From the NCBI RefSeq assembly GCF_003628755.1, contig NZ_CP029256.1, positions 2,499,585 to 2,563,584 of the forward strand: a stretch of 64,000 nucleotides of DNA, read 5' to 3'. The translations under genes were made by a program, and so were the position numbers. Below are positions 1 to 7,670 of the stretch, piece by piece. The stretch's first letter is position 1, and the number at the start of each line of letters is the position of its first letter. Below the pieces are notes generated by a model that worked only from the letters and a program-made list of their open reading frames with translations, was not told where the DNA came from and did not search any database. This stretch comes from Christensenella minuta (GTDB taxonomy: Bacteria > Bacillota > Clostridia > Christensenellales > Christensenellaceae).

Positions 1-203
1 CTATCGTCTATCTGGGGAAGTCGCTTCATTTCTCAGTGCTGGCGGAATATGTGGAGGTACCTGAGCAGCGTGAAAAGCTGCTTGAACTGGGTTGCAATGA
101 ATTCCAGGGATACCTGTTCAGCAGGCCGCTTCCGCAGGATGAGCTGGCAGGGCTGGTCCTGAAATGGCGGGAACGGCTGCAGGGGAACCATAAAGCGGAT
201 TAA
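1..203 (+). CDS. EAL-domain c-di-GMP phosphodiesterase, C-terminal fragment
   Basis: The reading frame is open from base 3 to the TAA at 201-203 and gives the last 66 residues of a longer protein whose start lies outside the window. The fragment reads like the end of an EAL domain: VLAEYVE (family consensus AEGVE, with Tyr in place of Gly), then ELGCNEFQGYLFSRPLP, the conserved C-terminal GC-x-QGY-x-SRP block. EAL enzymes hydrolyse cyclic di-GMP in the cytoplasm. Whether this copy is active cannot be judged because the EAL motif and most metal ligands are missing from view. It pairs conceptually with the diguanylate cyclase at 29476-31977. A strong terminator follows directly. Confidence 0.85.
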   Translation, partial: IVYLGKSLHFSVLAEYVEVPEQREKLLELGCNEFQGYLFSRPLPQDELAGLVLKWRERLQGNHKAD

Positions 204-215
204 GAAAGGGAAGAT

Positions 216-256
216 GCCCTGGAGCGCTGCGGCAGGCGGCGCTCCAGGGCTTTTTT
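216..256 (+). terminator. Intrinsic terminator of the EAL gene
   Basis: A perfect 12-bp stem (216-227 with 239-250, arm GCCCTGGAGCGC) with an 11-nt loop is followed by six T residues. It begins 13 nt after the stop codon. Confidence 0.93.
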
Positions 257-337
257 GCGGCCCATGAAACCGTATGCGCGCGGGCACGGCGTGTTTGTGG
301 AGTATGGAATTATTTATGGTAAGTCACGCGAAAACGT

Positions 338-366
338 TTGACAGTCATATGACTGCGTGATATAAT
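338..366 (+). promoter_or_regulatory. SigA-type promoter of the DUF1836 gene
   Basis: TTGACA (338-343), a 17-bp spacer and TATAAT (361-366) match the vegetative consensus perfectly. Transcription would start near 373 and leave a leader of about 155 nt before the start codon at 530. I see no known riboswitch in that leader (367-529), only GC-rich sequence. Confidence 0.88.
342..355. promoter_or_regulatory. Palindromic operator candidate inside the DUF1836 promoter
   Basis: CAGTCATATGACTG is a perfect 14-bp palindrome that starts in the -35 box and fills the first part of the spacer. The same core GTCATATGAC sits at the identical offset in the ABC exporter promoter at 61291-61319. The position would let a bound protein block or remodel RNA polymerase. 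A binding protein is inferred, not shown. Confidence 0.6.
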
Positions 367-529
367 GTGGATATAAAAGGATAAAAGACATCTGCGCGGC
401 CTGCCCAAAACGGCAAGCGGGCCCCGGGTATCAACATGATGGAAACGGTGGGCCGGACGGTACGCGCCCGCCGAAAGCTGCACCGGGCTGCGGGAAGCGC
501 GGGTTCCGGCAGGGGAGGGCTGATCGCCA

Positions 530-1066
530 ATGGTACGGTTTTTACCGGGCACAACAGTCGAGATGAATATAGATCACGGTATACAGGATTTCCTGAGCTC
601 CCTGTTTGCGGCAAACGGCCTGGTGCTTTCACAGGTGCTGCAGCTGACGGGGCTTTCGGCGCACACGGTCCAAAACTGGGTCAAACGGAAATTTGTATCC
701 CCGCCCGTGAACAAGAAATACGACTGCGGCCAGTTTTGTACGATCGTGATGATTAATATGATGAATGATATTTTCCAGATCGACCAGGTGACGCGGATGA
801 TCCGATATGTTGAAACCATATGCGGAAAGGGCGCCCCTGCCCTGATCTACACCTGCTTTATCGACCTCCTGCGCCGGGTGCCGGGAGATGCGATCCGTGA
901 AGCGACGGGCATCGACGACATCATAGCGGAGGTGGTCGGCGGAAAGGTGCCGGACGGGCTCGAGGCGGGCGAGAGGCTGAAGAAGGTGCTGAAGGTCATG
1001 CTGCTCACGCATCTGTCCGCACAGATCAAGGCGGAAGCAAACCAGCTTCTGGGCGCGCTGGAATGA
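530..1066 (+). CDS. DUF1836 family putative transcriptional regulator
   Basis: The 178-residue protein has the DUF1836 layout: a MerR-like helix-turn-helix near residues 36-60 (LTGLSAHTVQNWVKRKFV, followed by the KKY segment), then a helical region with no enzyme motif. DUF1836 proteins such as B. subtilis YkrK are thought to be DNA-binding repressors. The ATG at 530 has GGGAGG about 11 nt upstream; an internal ATG at 563 (MNIDHGIQDF) is a possible alternative but has a poor ribosome binding site. The gene stands alone behind a consensus promoter that contains a perfect palindrome, so autoregulation is likely. The target set is unknown; the second palindrome at 61303 is a lead. Confidence 0.8.
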   Translation: MVRFLPGTTVEMNIDHGIQDFLSSLFAANGLVLSQVLQLTGLSAHTVQNWVKRKFVSPPVNKKYDCGQFCTIVMINMMNDIFQIDQVTRMIRYVETICGKGAPALIYTCFIDLLRRVPGDAIREATGIDDIIAEVVGGKVPDGLEAGERLKKVLKVMLLTHLSAQIKAEANQLLGALE

Positions 1067-1382
1067 GAACCGGGCTTTGCGGGCCGGATTGCGCGGGAGT
1101 AGGAAAGGCGGAAGCTGCGTTTTTCCTATTCCCACGGTTAACCGCAAAAGACGGCGAAAGCCGTGCTGTGACGGGAATAAATAGGAAAGGCGCTCTTGCG
1201 CGGAATAAGAGGAATATGCGTTTCTTCTGGAAGCGGGTTTCTGCGGGCGCTTCTAAGGCTGGCCCCCGCAGGACTCAAACGCAGTGGGTTCTGCGGGAAG
1301 AAGGAGCAGCCGCACGAAGCTGCGCCCAGGGAACACAACGAGGAAAGAGGCGCGGGTTGCGCACAGGAAGGAGGTATAGTAT
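1067..1382. other. Intergenic region before the NfeD-flotillin operon
   Basis: This 316-bp stretch has no convincing gene. It holds an imperfect inverted repeat (TTCCTATTCCC near 1124 and its partner near 1172-1186) and a loose repeat of GTTTCTGCGGG/GTTCTGCGGG around 1240-1300. Neither matches an RNA family I recognise. AAGGAGG at about 1368-1374 is the ribosome binding site of the next gene. The promoter of the NfeD gene must lie here but I could not pick out clear boxes. Confidence 0.4.
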
Positions 1383-2174
1383 ATGTTGGCTTGGTGGGAG
1401 GCCATGACCCTGGTCGAGCAAATCTTTGCCGTGGTTGGCATTGCATCTACGGTGCTCCTTGTGATCGAAGTCATCCTGCTCCTCATCGGCGCAGGGCACG
1501 GCGGCGACGCAGACGTAGGTGCGGATGCCCCGGGCGACGTGCATTTTGATCCGGCGGGGGAGATTCATCCCGGTGTCCCGGGCGGTGCGGATTTTGACGT
1601 ATCCGGGCATATGGATATGCCGCAGGATCTGGATATTCACATTGGCGGCGTCACGGCGGACGGCATATCCGATGTAGATATTTCCGCCGGAACGGACGCG
1701 CACGGCGGCATGGCCGATATGGGCGGCCCGGCGGGGACGCACGATACGCACACACATTTTGGCGCAAGCGGGCTGCATCTGTTCACGCTGCAGGGGCTGG
1801 TGGCGTTCTTTGCGGTGTTCGGCTGGTCGGGACTGCTGATGCTCAAATCCGGTATGCTGCCCGTGGCAAGCGTGATCCTCGCGATTGTGTTCGGTATCAT
1901 CGCCATGGTGCTCATTGCGGCGGCGATGCGCGCAATGATGAAGCTTCAGTCCGACGGCACGCTCGACATCCGCAACGCGCTTGGAAAATCGGGCACGGTG
2001 TATCTGCCCATCCACGAAAAGCGGAGCGCGGCGGGGAAGGTGTCCCTCATGGTACAAAGCAGGCTCGTGGAAATGGACGCGGTCACGGACGGGGACGAGA
2101 CCATCCCGACCGGCGCGGAAGTGACGGTCGTGGGCATTTCCAACGGCAATACGCTGATTGTGGTAAAAAAGTAG
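1383..2174 (+). CDS. NfeD-like membrane protein, partner of flotillin
   Basis: The 263-residue protein has an N-terminal membrane helix (about residues 10-35), a long hydrophilic His/Asp/Gly-rich segment (about 36-130), two further membrane helices (about 138-185) and a C-terminal beta-rich OB-fold region ending in EVTVVGISNGNTLIVVKK, the typical NfeD end. NfeD-like proteins form membrane complexes with SPFH/flotillin proteins in ordered microdomains, and the next gene is a flotillin, which fits. AAGGAGG lies 8 nt before the ATG. The Asp/His-rich loop is unusually acidic and metal-binding in look, but I infer no specific ligand. The two genes are 104 bp apart and likely one operon. Confidence 0.82.
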   Translation: MLAWWEAMTLVEQIFAVVGIASTVLLVIEVILLLIGAGHGGDADVGADAPGDVHFDPAGEIHPGVPGGADFDVSGHMDMPQDLDIHIGGVTADGISDVDISAGTDAHGGMADMGGPAGTHDTHTHFGASGLHLFTLQGLVAFFAVFGWSGLLMLKSGMLPVASVILAIVFGIIAMVLIAAAMRAMMKLQSDGTLDIRNALGKSGTVYLPIHEKRSAAGKVSLMVQSRLVEMDAVTDGDETIPTGAEVTVVGISNGNTLIVVKK

Positions 2175-2278
2175 GAAAACGCCGCCGGAGCGGGAATGCG
2201 GTTCCTGCTGAGGGGCGCTGCAGCTGTTATTAAATAGGTTCTGAGTTTTCCGCAGGTGCGGAAGAAGGGATAGACAAA

Positions 2279-3730
2279 ATGAGTATTGAATCACTGATCC
2301 TGATCGTAGTAATTGTTGTATTGGTGTTCATGTGCCTGCTGATCTTCCTGACGAGGTATAAAAAGTGCCCGTCAGACAGGATCATGGTCATCTATGGTAA
2401 GGTGGGGCAGAATACGGATGGGACGAACCGTACGTCAAAATGTATCCATGGCGGCGCGGCGTTCGTATGGCCCGTAATCCAGGCATACCAGTATCTGGAC
2501 CTGACGCCGCTTTCCATTCAGGTAGACCTGAAAAACGCGCTCTCGCGCCAGAATATCCGAATCGACGTGCCTTCGATCTTTACGGTGGGGATCTCGACGG
2601 AGCAGGGCGTGATGCAAAACGCGGCGGAACGCCTGCTGGGTCTCGCGATGAACGAGGTACAGGAGCTTGCCAAGGATATCATCTTCGGCCAGCTGCGTCT
2701 TGTGATCGCGACGATGGACATCGAAGAGATCAATACAGACCGGGATAAATTCCTCGAGGCGGTTTCCCGCAACGTGGAATCCGAGCTGAAAAAAATCGGC
2801 CTGCGGCTCATCAACGTAAATGTGACGGATATCAGCGACGAATCGGGCTATATCACGGCGCTTGGTAAGGAAGCGGCGGCGAAGGCTATCAACGACGCGA
2901 AAAAGTCGGTTGCCGAAAAGGTGCGCGACGGCTCCATCGGCGAGGCAAACGCACAGCGCGACCAGCGTGTGGAAGTCGCGACAGCGAATTCCAAGGCGAT
3001 CACGGGTGAAAATACGGCGAAGATCGAGATCGCCCAGTCGGACGCGGCAAGAAGGGAAAAGGAAGCCGAGGCAATGCGCCTTGCGACGGCGGCGGAAAAG
3101 GTACAGTCCGCAAAGGCGCTCGAAGAAGCGTACGCGGCGGAAAAGGAAGCCGAACTTGCAAGGTCGGCGCGTGAGAAAGCGACGCTCGAAGCGGATGTTA
3201 TCGTCAAGGCGGAAATTCAGAAACGTCAGATCGAGCTGGCGGCAGAGGCGGAGGCAGAGCGCCTGCGCAGGCAGGCCGCCGGTGAAGCGGACGCCATCTA
3301 TGCGAAGATGGAGGCGGAAGCGCGCGGCATGCAGGAGATTCTCAAGAAGCAGGCGGCCGGTTTTGCCGACATCGTGGACGCGGCGGGCGGAAGCGCAAAG
3401 GATGCGCTGATGCTGATGCTCGCAGACAAGATGGAAGACCTGATGAAGGTACAGGTGGAAGCGATCCGCGACCTCAAGATAGACAAGGTCACCGTGTGGG
3501 ACAGCGGCGAAGGCAAGGACGGGAAATCGTCCACGGCAAATTTTTTGTCCGGCCTCTTAAAGAGCATCCCGCCCATGAATGAGATTTTTGAGATGGCCGG
3601 GATGGAGCTGCCCGAGTTCCTCGGCAAGAAAATAGGCCCAAAGGAACCGCCGAAGCTGGAAGGGCCGGAGGCGGAAGCGGCTCCCGGACCGGATGCAAAA
3701 CCCGGGGAAAAGCTGCAGGATAAAGCATAA
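2279..3730 (+). CDS. floT: Flotillin-like SPFH/Band 7 protein
   Basis: This 483-residue protein starts with one membrane anchor (about residues 5-25), then an SPFH domain (about 30-200, containing IDVPSIFTVGISTEQG and the AMNEVQELAKDII segment), followed by a long Ala/Glu/Lys-rich coiled coil with repeated EA motifs (about 205-350), and a C-terminal tail ending in a Pro/Ala-rich stretch. That order and length are those of flotillin/YqiK proteins, which scaffold membrane microdomains. The preceding gene encodes an NfeD-like partner. The start at 2279 has AGAAGGGA upstream. A strong terminator follows 13 nt downstream, so the operon ends here. Confidence 0.9.
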   Translation: MSIESLILIVVIVVLVFMCLLIFLTRYKKCPSDRIMVIYGKVGQNTDGTNRTSKCIHGGAAFVWPVIQAYQYLDLTPLSIQVDLKNALSRQNIRIDVPSIFTVGISTEQGVMQNAAERLLGLAMNEVQELAKDIIFGQLRLVIATMDIEEINTDRDKFLEAVSRNVESELKKIGLRLINVNVTDISDESGYITALGKEAAAKAINDAKKSVAEKVRDGSIGEANAQRDQRVEVATANSKAITGENTAKIEIAQSDAARREKEAEAMRLATAAEKVQSAKALEEAYAAEKEAELARSAREKATLEADVIVKAEIQKRQIELAAEAEAERLRRQAAGEADAIYAKMEAEARGMQEILKKQAAGFADIVDAAGGSAKDALMLMLADKMEDLMKVQVEAIRDLKIDKVTVWDSGEGKDGKSSTANFLSGLLKSIPPMNEIFEMAGMELPEFLGKKIGPKEPPKLEGPEAEAAPGPDAKPGEKLQDKA

Positions 3731-3743
3731 CAAAAAGAAACAG

Positions 3744-3776
3744 AAAAACGGCGCGGCATTTGCCGCGCCGTTTTTA
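3744..3776 (+). terminator. Terminator of the flotillin operon
   Basis: A 15-bp perfect stem (3744-3758 with 3761-3775) with a 2-nt loop, A-rich on the left and ending in five T residues on the right. It could work in both directions, and the gene on the minus strand ends nearby at 3867. Confidence 0.92.
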
Positions 3777-3866
3777 TTTCACCTTGGATACACAGCGATG
3801 CTTGCGCAGGCCGCCTATAGCCAGGCAGATATTTTTATGCGGGCGAAGGATATAGGAAGAGAAATA

Positions 3867-5360
3867 CTAATAGTAAAAAATTTTATGGATATCGGCTTCG
3901 TCGTATTCCAATTCATTTTTGACCTGTCCTTTATTCATGATGTAAATACGGTCGCACATACCGATTAATTCATGGATATCGGAAGAAATCAAAAGGATAC
4001 CGCATTTCCTGTGGGCAAGGGTATTCATGATATTATATAATTCCACTTTTGAAGGAATATCCAGGTTGGCGGACGGATTTTCCAAGATCAATATTTTACG
4101 GTTGGTGAAAAGGATTTTGGAAAAAGCAACCTTTTGTTTATTGCCTGTGCTTAGAACACGAACCTTCTGACTTGGATCTACCTCGGCCTTCAATTTATGC
4201 AAATAGGATTCGGAAGCTTCTTGTACCTCGCGGGGGGAGAGATAGCCGGCATGGGTCAAACGGAACAGGTTGGATATCGTAACATTGAAATAAGAATCTT
4301 TTTGCAGAAACAAATTATTCGTATCATTGCCGCTGAAAAAAACGATACCGTTTTTCATAGCCTCATGCGGATTCTTTAATTTGACAGCTTTGTTATTGAT
4401 TTTAAGGGTGCCGGATGAAATCTTTTCCATACCTACGAGCATCTGCGCAAGTGTTCCCTTGCCGGATTCGCGCAGTCCTGTAAGCCCCACGATTTCCCCT
4501 TCATGAAGCTTCAAATCCACATTCTTTACTGTGCCGGCGGCATTGGAGACGTGATTGACCTGAAGTAAAACACGGCCCTTGCGCGCGCGGGTTTTGGGGT
4601 AACGGTTACGAAAACTGTCGCCAGTCATAAGCTGCACGATTTTATCGGAAACGACTTCCTCGGTGTTTTCAATATCGGCTGTAATATTCCCGTCGCGTAT
4701 AATAACGAGACGCCTAGAAATATTGCGTATCTCATCCATCTTATGAGAAACAAAGATAACGCAAACACCCTGCTGTGCCAGCTTCTTGATAATTCGGAAC
4801 ATCTTTTCAGTCTGCTGTTCATTGAAGGGCGCGGTAATCTCATCGAGCAAGAGGACCTTTGCGCCCATAATAATGGCTTTTGCCAGTTCAACATTCATTT
4901 TTTGGGAAAGACTAAGTTCGGAAACGGGGGTGGCGGGATCAATGTCCCATTCCATGAATTGCATCACCTGACGGTAGGCGTCAAGGTGCCTTTTTTGATC
5001 GATCAGCAAACCGCGGTTCATCTCATTGCCCAGAAAAACGTTCTGCTCTACATTGAGAAAAGGAACGAGATGAGGCTCCTGAAGCACGAAATGGACTCCC
5101 GTCCTCTTGGCAAGATGAGGACTTTTTAGCCGGACCCGATTGCCCTGTATAAAAATATCGCCCTCGTCCGGCTGGAGAATTCCAGCCATAATTTTGATTA
5201 ATGTCGACTTCCCTGCGCCGTTTTCTCCGAGGATACTGCAAATCTGGCCCGGATAAAAATCCAAATTGATGTTTTTGAGCAATGGCCTGCCGTCAAATGA
5301 TTTTGATATGCCGGACAATTTGAAAACCGGCTCATATAGTTCTGAATTTGCGGAAGACAT
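3867..5360 (-). CDS. Orphan sugar-type ABC ATPase with degenerate second domain
   Basis: The 497-residue protein has two fused nucleotide-binding domains, as in RbsA/MglA. The first looks functional: GENGAGKST (Walker A), LSLSQKMNVELAKAI (signature), VLLLDEIT (Walker B) and VSHKMDE (switch His). The second is eroded: Walker A reads GLRESGKGT, the signature reads LSTGNKQKV instead of LSGGNQQKV, and Walker B reads ILILENPS, where the usual LDEPT catalytic Glu is Asn. No permease lies beside it; the next gene upstream on the same strand is a DeoR regulator 20 bp away. It may serve a permease elsewhere, or act with the importer at 6552-10172, whose own ATPase is intact. Function beyond the family is inferred. 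Confidence 0.8.
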   Translation of the reverse strand: MSSANSELYEPVFKLSGISKSFDGRPLLKNINLDFYPGQICSILGENGAGKSTLIKIMAGILQPDEGDIFIQGNRVRLKSPHLAKRTGVHFVLQEPHLVPFLNVEQNVFLGNEMNRGLLIDQKRHLDAYRQVMQFMEWDIDPATPVSELSLSQKMNVELAKAIIMGAKVLLLDEITAPFNEQQTEKMFRIIKKLAQQGVCVIFVSHKMDEIRNISRRLVIIRDGNITADIENTEEVVSDKIVQLMTGDSFRNRYPKTRARKGRVLLQVNHVSNAAGTVKNVDLKLHEGEIVGLTGLRESGKGTLAQMLVGMEKISSGTLKINNKAVKLKNPHEAMKNGIVFFSGNDTNNLFLQKDSYFNVTISNLFRLTHAGYLSPREVQEASESYLHKLKAEVDPSQKVRVLSTGNKQKVAFSKILFTNRKILILENPSANLDIPSKVELYNIMNTLAHRKCGILLISSDIHELIGMCDRIYIMNKGQVKNELEYDEADIHKIFYY

Positions 5361-5380
5361 TTTTTTTCTCCTAAAAATGT

Positions 5381-6148
5381 TTACAAATCAAAAGATGTTA
5401 ACAGCTTAATGTCATTTTGGTATAAATAACGCTTATATTTTTCCGGAAGATCTCCCTCCGTAACAAGGGCTGAGATTGCATTGATAGGACAGAGAAGCTG
5501 AAGGGCAATCCTATCAAATTTGCTTTTTGACGCCAGCAGGATCGTCTGCCTGGATTTATCGAGAATCTTTTTGTAAACATCCAGAGAATAGGAATGATTG
5601 ATCGTAAGGCCCGCCTCGAGATCCACACAATCAGTGCCGATAAAGGCTTTATTTACAAAAATATCTTCCAGATAAGCCAATGCTTTCTCTCCATGGGTGA
5701 ACATCATATTGTTATAATTCACAACGTCGCCGCCAATAAAGAGCAGATTCACAGAGGAGCAGTCGATATAGGGCAGGGCGGAAGCATTGTTTGTAATAAC
5801 GGTAAGGTTTTTTTTCTGGTTCAGCTTTTTCGCCAGCATCAAACAGGTAGAGCCGGGCCCCAAATAAAAGTTATCCCCATCGTCAATCAGGGTAATTGCA
5901 AGGTCGGCGATCATTTCCTTTTCTTGAAGCTCCGGGATATCGTTTTTAGGCATATCCAGGGGATCGTCTTCCAGCAGGATTGCTCCGCCATGGACCTTGC
6001 GTAAAAATCCATCGGTCTCCAAGCTGTCCAGATCCTTGCGGACGGTTACGTCGCTGACGTTCAGAAGGGAGGTCAACGTATTGATATCTACTTGCTTTTG
6101 CTCCAGTAATATCTTTTTTATAATATTAATGCGTTGCCCTGCAAACAT
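5381..6148 (-). CDS. DeoR-family transcriptional regulator of the sugar locus
   Basis: The 255-residue protein has an N-terminal DeoR helix-turn-helix (residues 5-57, with VSDVTVRKDLDSLE, the DeoR signature region) and the C-terminal DeoRC sugar-phosphate sensor domain (about 75-235, including GPGSTCLMLAKKL, the ligand loop, and the GGDVV segment). DeoR proteins usually repress sugar catabolic genes and are released by a phosphorylated sugar. It is first in an operon with the orphan ATPase and divergent from the sugar-binding lipoprotein gene; the AT-rich region between them is the natural site of action. Promoter boxes are at 6203-6231. Confidence 0.9.
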   Translation of the reverse strand: MFAGQRINIIKKILLEQKQVDINTLTSLLNVSDVTVRKDLDSLETDGFLRKVHGGAILLEDDPLDMPKNDIPELQEKEMIADLAITLIDDGDNFYLGPGSTCLMLAKKLNQKKNLTVITNNASALPYIDCSSVNLLFIGGDVVNYNNMMFTHGEKALAYLEDIFVNKAFIGTDCVDLEAGLTINHSYSLDVYKKILDKSRQTILLASKSKFDRIALQLLCPINAISALVTEGDLPEKYKRYLYQNDIKLLTSFDL

Positions 6149-6202
6149 TTACTACCATCACCACCAAATTGCATTCAAAATTTCCACTGTCCTTTGTAAT
6201 AA

Positions 6203-6231
6203 ATTATACAATAGAATAAGCATTTCGCCAA
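6203..6231 (-). promoter_or_regulatory. Promoter of deoR-ATPase operon
   Basis: On the minus strand TTGGCG (6226-6231), 17-bp spacer and TATAAT (6203-6208). It lies 55 bp before the DeoR start. Confidence 0.7.
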
Positions 6232-6402
6232 GTTATAAAAAAAAATTTAAAAAAATCAAATAAAAACAAAATAAAAACAGGGAAGGAAGATATCCCAGCA
6301 TAGGAATCCTCTTGGAAGTGTAAAACATATATGTATAATTAAAATAAAATAAGCCGTTTCAAAAGTTAATGAAAGAAAAAATAAAATAATATAATTTTTA
6401 TG

Positions 6403-6431
6403 TTGCAATATAGAAATTATTATGCTATTAT
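6403..6431 (+). promoter_or_regulatory. Promoter of the sugar importer operon
   Basis: TTGCAA (6403-6408), 17-bp spacer and TATTAT (6426-6431). It lies in a very AT-rich 400-bp divergent region (6149-6551), otherwise without a gene, where operators for DeoR or AraC are expected. I could not define one. Confidence 0.65.
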
Positions 6432-6551
6432 TATAAAAAATCAAAGAATAAATAACAAATCAAAATTAAAAACCAATAAATCAAAATTAAATTAAATCGG
6501 TCTCTATTCTCCGCCCATAAAGCGGAATAAAAAAATATGAGGAGGAAAAAA

Positions 6552-7589
6552 ATGAAAAAGCTAGTAGTATTGTCGCTCGCGCTGCTGATTGTTTTTGCAA
6601 CGCTTTTAACAGGGTGCTCAGGGACGGCGCAGCCTTCAGCGGAATCTGAAGGGCCTTCGGCGTCGGCAGAAGAGACGGCGGCGGAAAAGGAAGCGGAAAG
6701 CTCCGCAGCAGCGGAAACGGGAGAAAAAAGAACGATCGGCACGGTCGTTTTGGATGGAACCAATCCGCACTGCACATTGTTTGAAGAAGGATTCAGGAGC
6801 ATTGTGGAAGACAAATATGGCGACGAAGCAATCGTATTGGATGCGGTAGGAGATCCGGAAACGCTAATCAACTGCATTTCGGACCTGATGTCACAGCAGG
6901 TAGACGGTATTGTATTGGAGGCGTGCGACGATGAAGCGCCGATCGCCATTCTGAAGGAAGTCAAGGCAATGGGGATTCCGGTAGCGGCAGCCGATATGTA
7001 TCTGCAGACAACGGAAGATGAAGGACTGGTTCTCTCGCAGACCATCTCGCAGAATTATGAGGCCGGCGTCGCCGTGGCGGAGGACCTGATTGAACGAGCG
7101 GGCGGCGAGGAAATGAACGTGTGCATCATGGAAATGAAGCAGAACAGCAGCGGAATGATGCGTATAGACGGTTTTGTCGATACCATCGCAGGACATGACA
7201 ATATTAAAATCCTGGAACAGTCTCAGCCCAGCGAGGATTCCGTGGAAGCAAAACTGGAACTGGCAGAAATTTGGGTGCAAAAATACGATAATATCGACGC
7301 GATATTCGCGTACCATGACGTTGCTGCCCTTGCAGCCGTACAGGCTCTGAAAGCGGCAAATATGCTGGATGGGGTTCTGGTCTACGGCGTGGATGGATCG
7401 CCGGACGCAATGACGTCGATCAAAAATGGGGAAATGACTGGAACAAGCAAACAGCAGCCGGATCAAATGGCAATTTCCTCGGCGGAAGATGTGTATACCG
7501 TGCTGAACGGCGGGACCATCGATCATGAGTGGGAAGTATATATTCCTACGATCTTTGTGGACGCTTCCAATGTGGACGAGTATCTGTAA
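6552..7589 (+). CDS. Sugar ABC transporter substrate-binding lipoprotein
   Basis: The start at 6552 is chosen because AGGAGG (6540-6545) ends 6 nt before it; the in-frame ATG at 6537 overlaps that site. The 345-residue protein has a lipoprotein signal peptide with lipobox LLTGC, an Ala/Ser/Glu-rich linker, and a periplasmic-binding-protein-like domain of the ribose/galactose type (from TIGTVVLDGTNPHC to the end, with GIVLEACDDEA and VYGVDGSPDAM). It would capture a sugar outside the membrane for the ATPase and permease that follow. The ligand is unknown; the kinase and aldolase downstream suggest a deoxy-sugar or ketose, but that is inference. Confidence 0.9.
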   Translation: MKKLVVLSLALLIVFATLLTGCSGTAQPSAESEGPSASAEETAAEKEAESSAAAETGEKRTIGTVVLDGTNPHCTLFEEGFRSIVEDKYGDEAIVLDAVGDPETLINCISDLMSQQVDGIVLEACDDEAPIAILKEVKAMGIPVAAADMYLQTTEDEGLVLSQTISQNYEAGVAVAEDLIERAGGEEMNVCIMEMKQNSSGMMRIDGFVDTIAGHDNIKILEQSQPSEDSVEAKLELAEIWVQKYDNIDAIFAYHDVAALAAVQALKAANMLDGVLVYGVDGSPDAMTSIKNGEMTGTSKQQPDQMAISSAEDVYTVLNGGTIDHEWEVYIPTIFVDASNVDEYL

Positions 7590-7624
7590 AAATCTAAAAC
7601 TTTAGAAGAGACGGGAAAATTGTC

Positions 7625-7655
7625 CCGGCCGGAGGCTGTTCAGGCCTCCGGCCGG
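7625..7655 (+). repeat. Strong hairpin between binding-protein and ATPase genes
   Basis: CCGGCCGGAGGC (7625-7636) pairs perfectly with 7644-7655 around a 7-nt loop. It has no T tract, so it is not a normal terminator. In ABC importer operons such a hairpin often protects the upstream message from 3' decay so that binding protein exceeds ATPase. It ends 15 nt before the ATPase start, so it might also limit translation. Confidence 0.75.
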
Positions 7656-7670
7656 AAAAAGGTGGCTAAT

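Noticed and set aside
436-756. Plus-strand frame of 106 codons overlapping the DUF1836 gene
   Set aside because: Different frame from the conserved DUF1836 protein, with no recognisable domain.
1085-1200. Possible c-di-GMP riboswitch between the DUF1836 and NfeD genes
   Set aside because: It lacks the conserved GEMM core; only a loose inverted repeat is present.
1275-2294. Long minus-strand open frame opposite the NfeD gene
   Set aside because: Arg/His-rich shadow of a real plus-strand gene with recognisable domains; no ribosome binding site.
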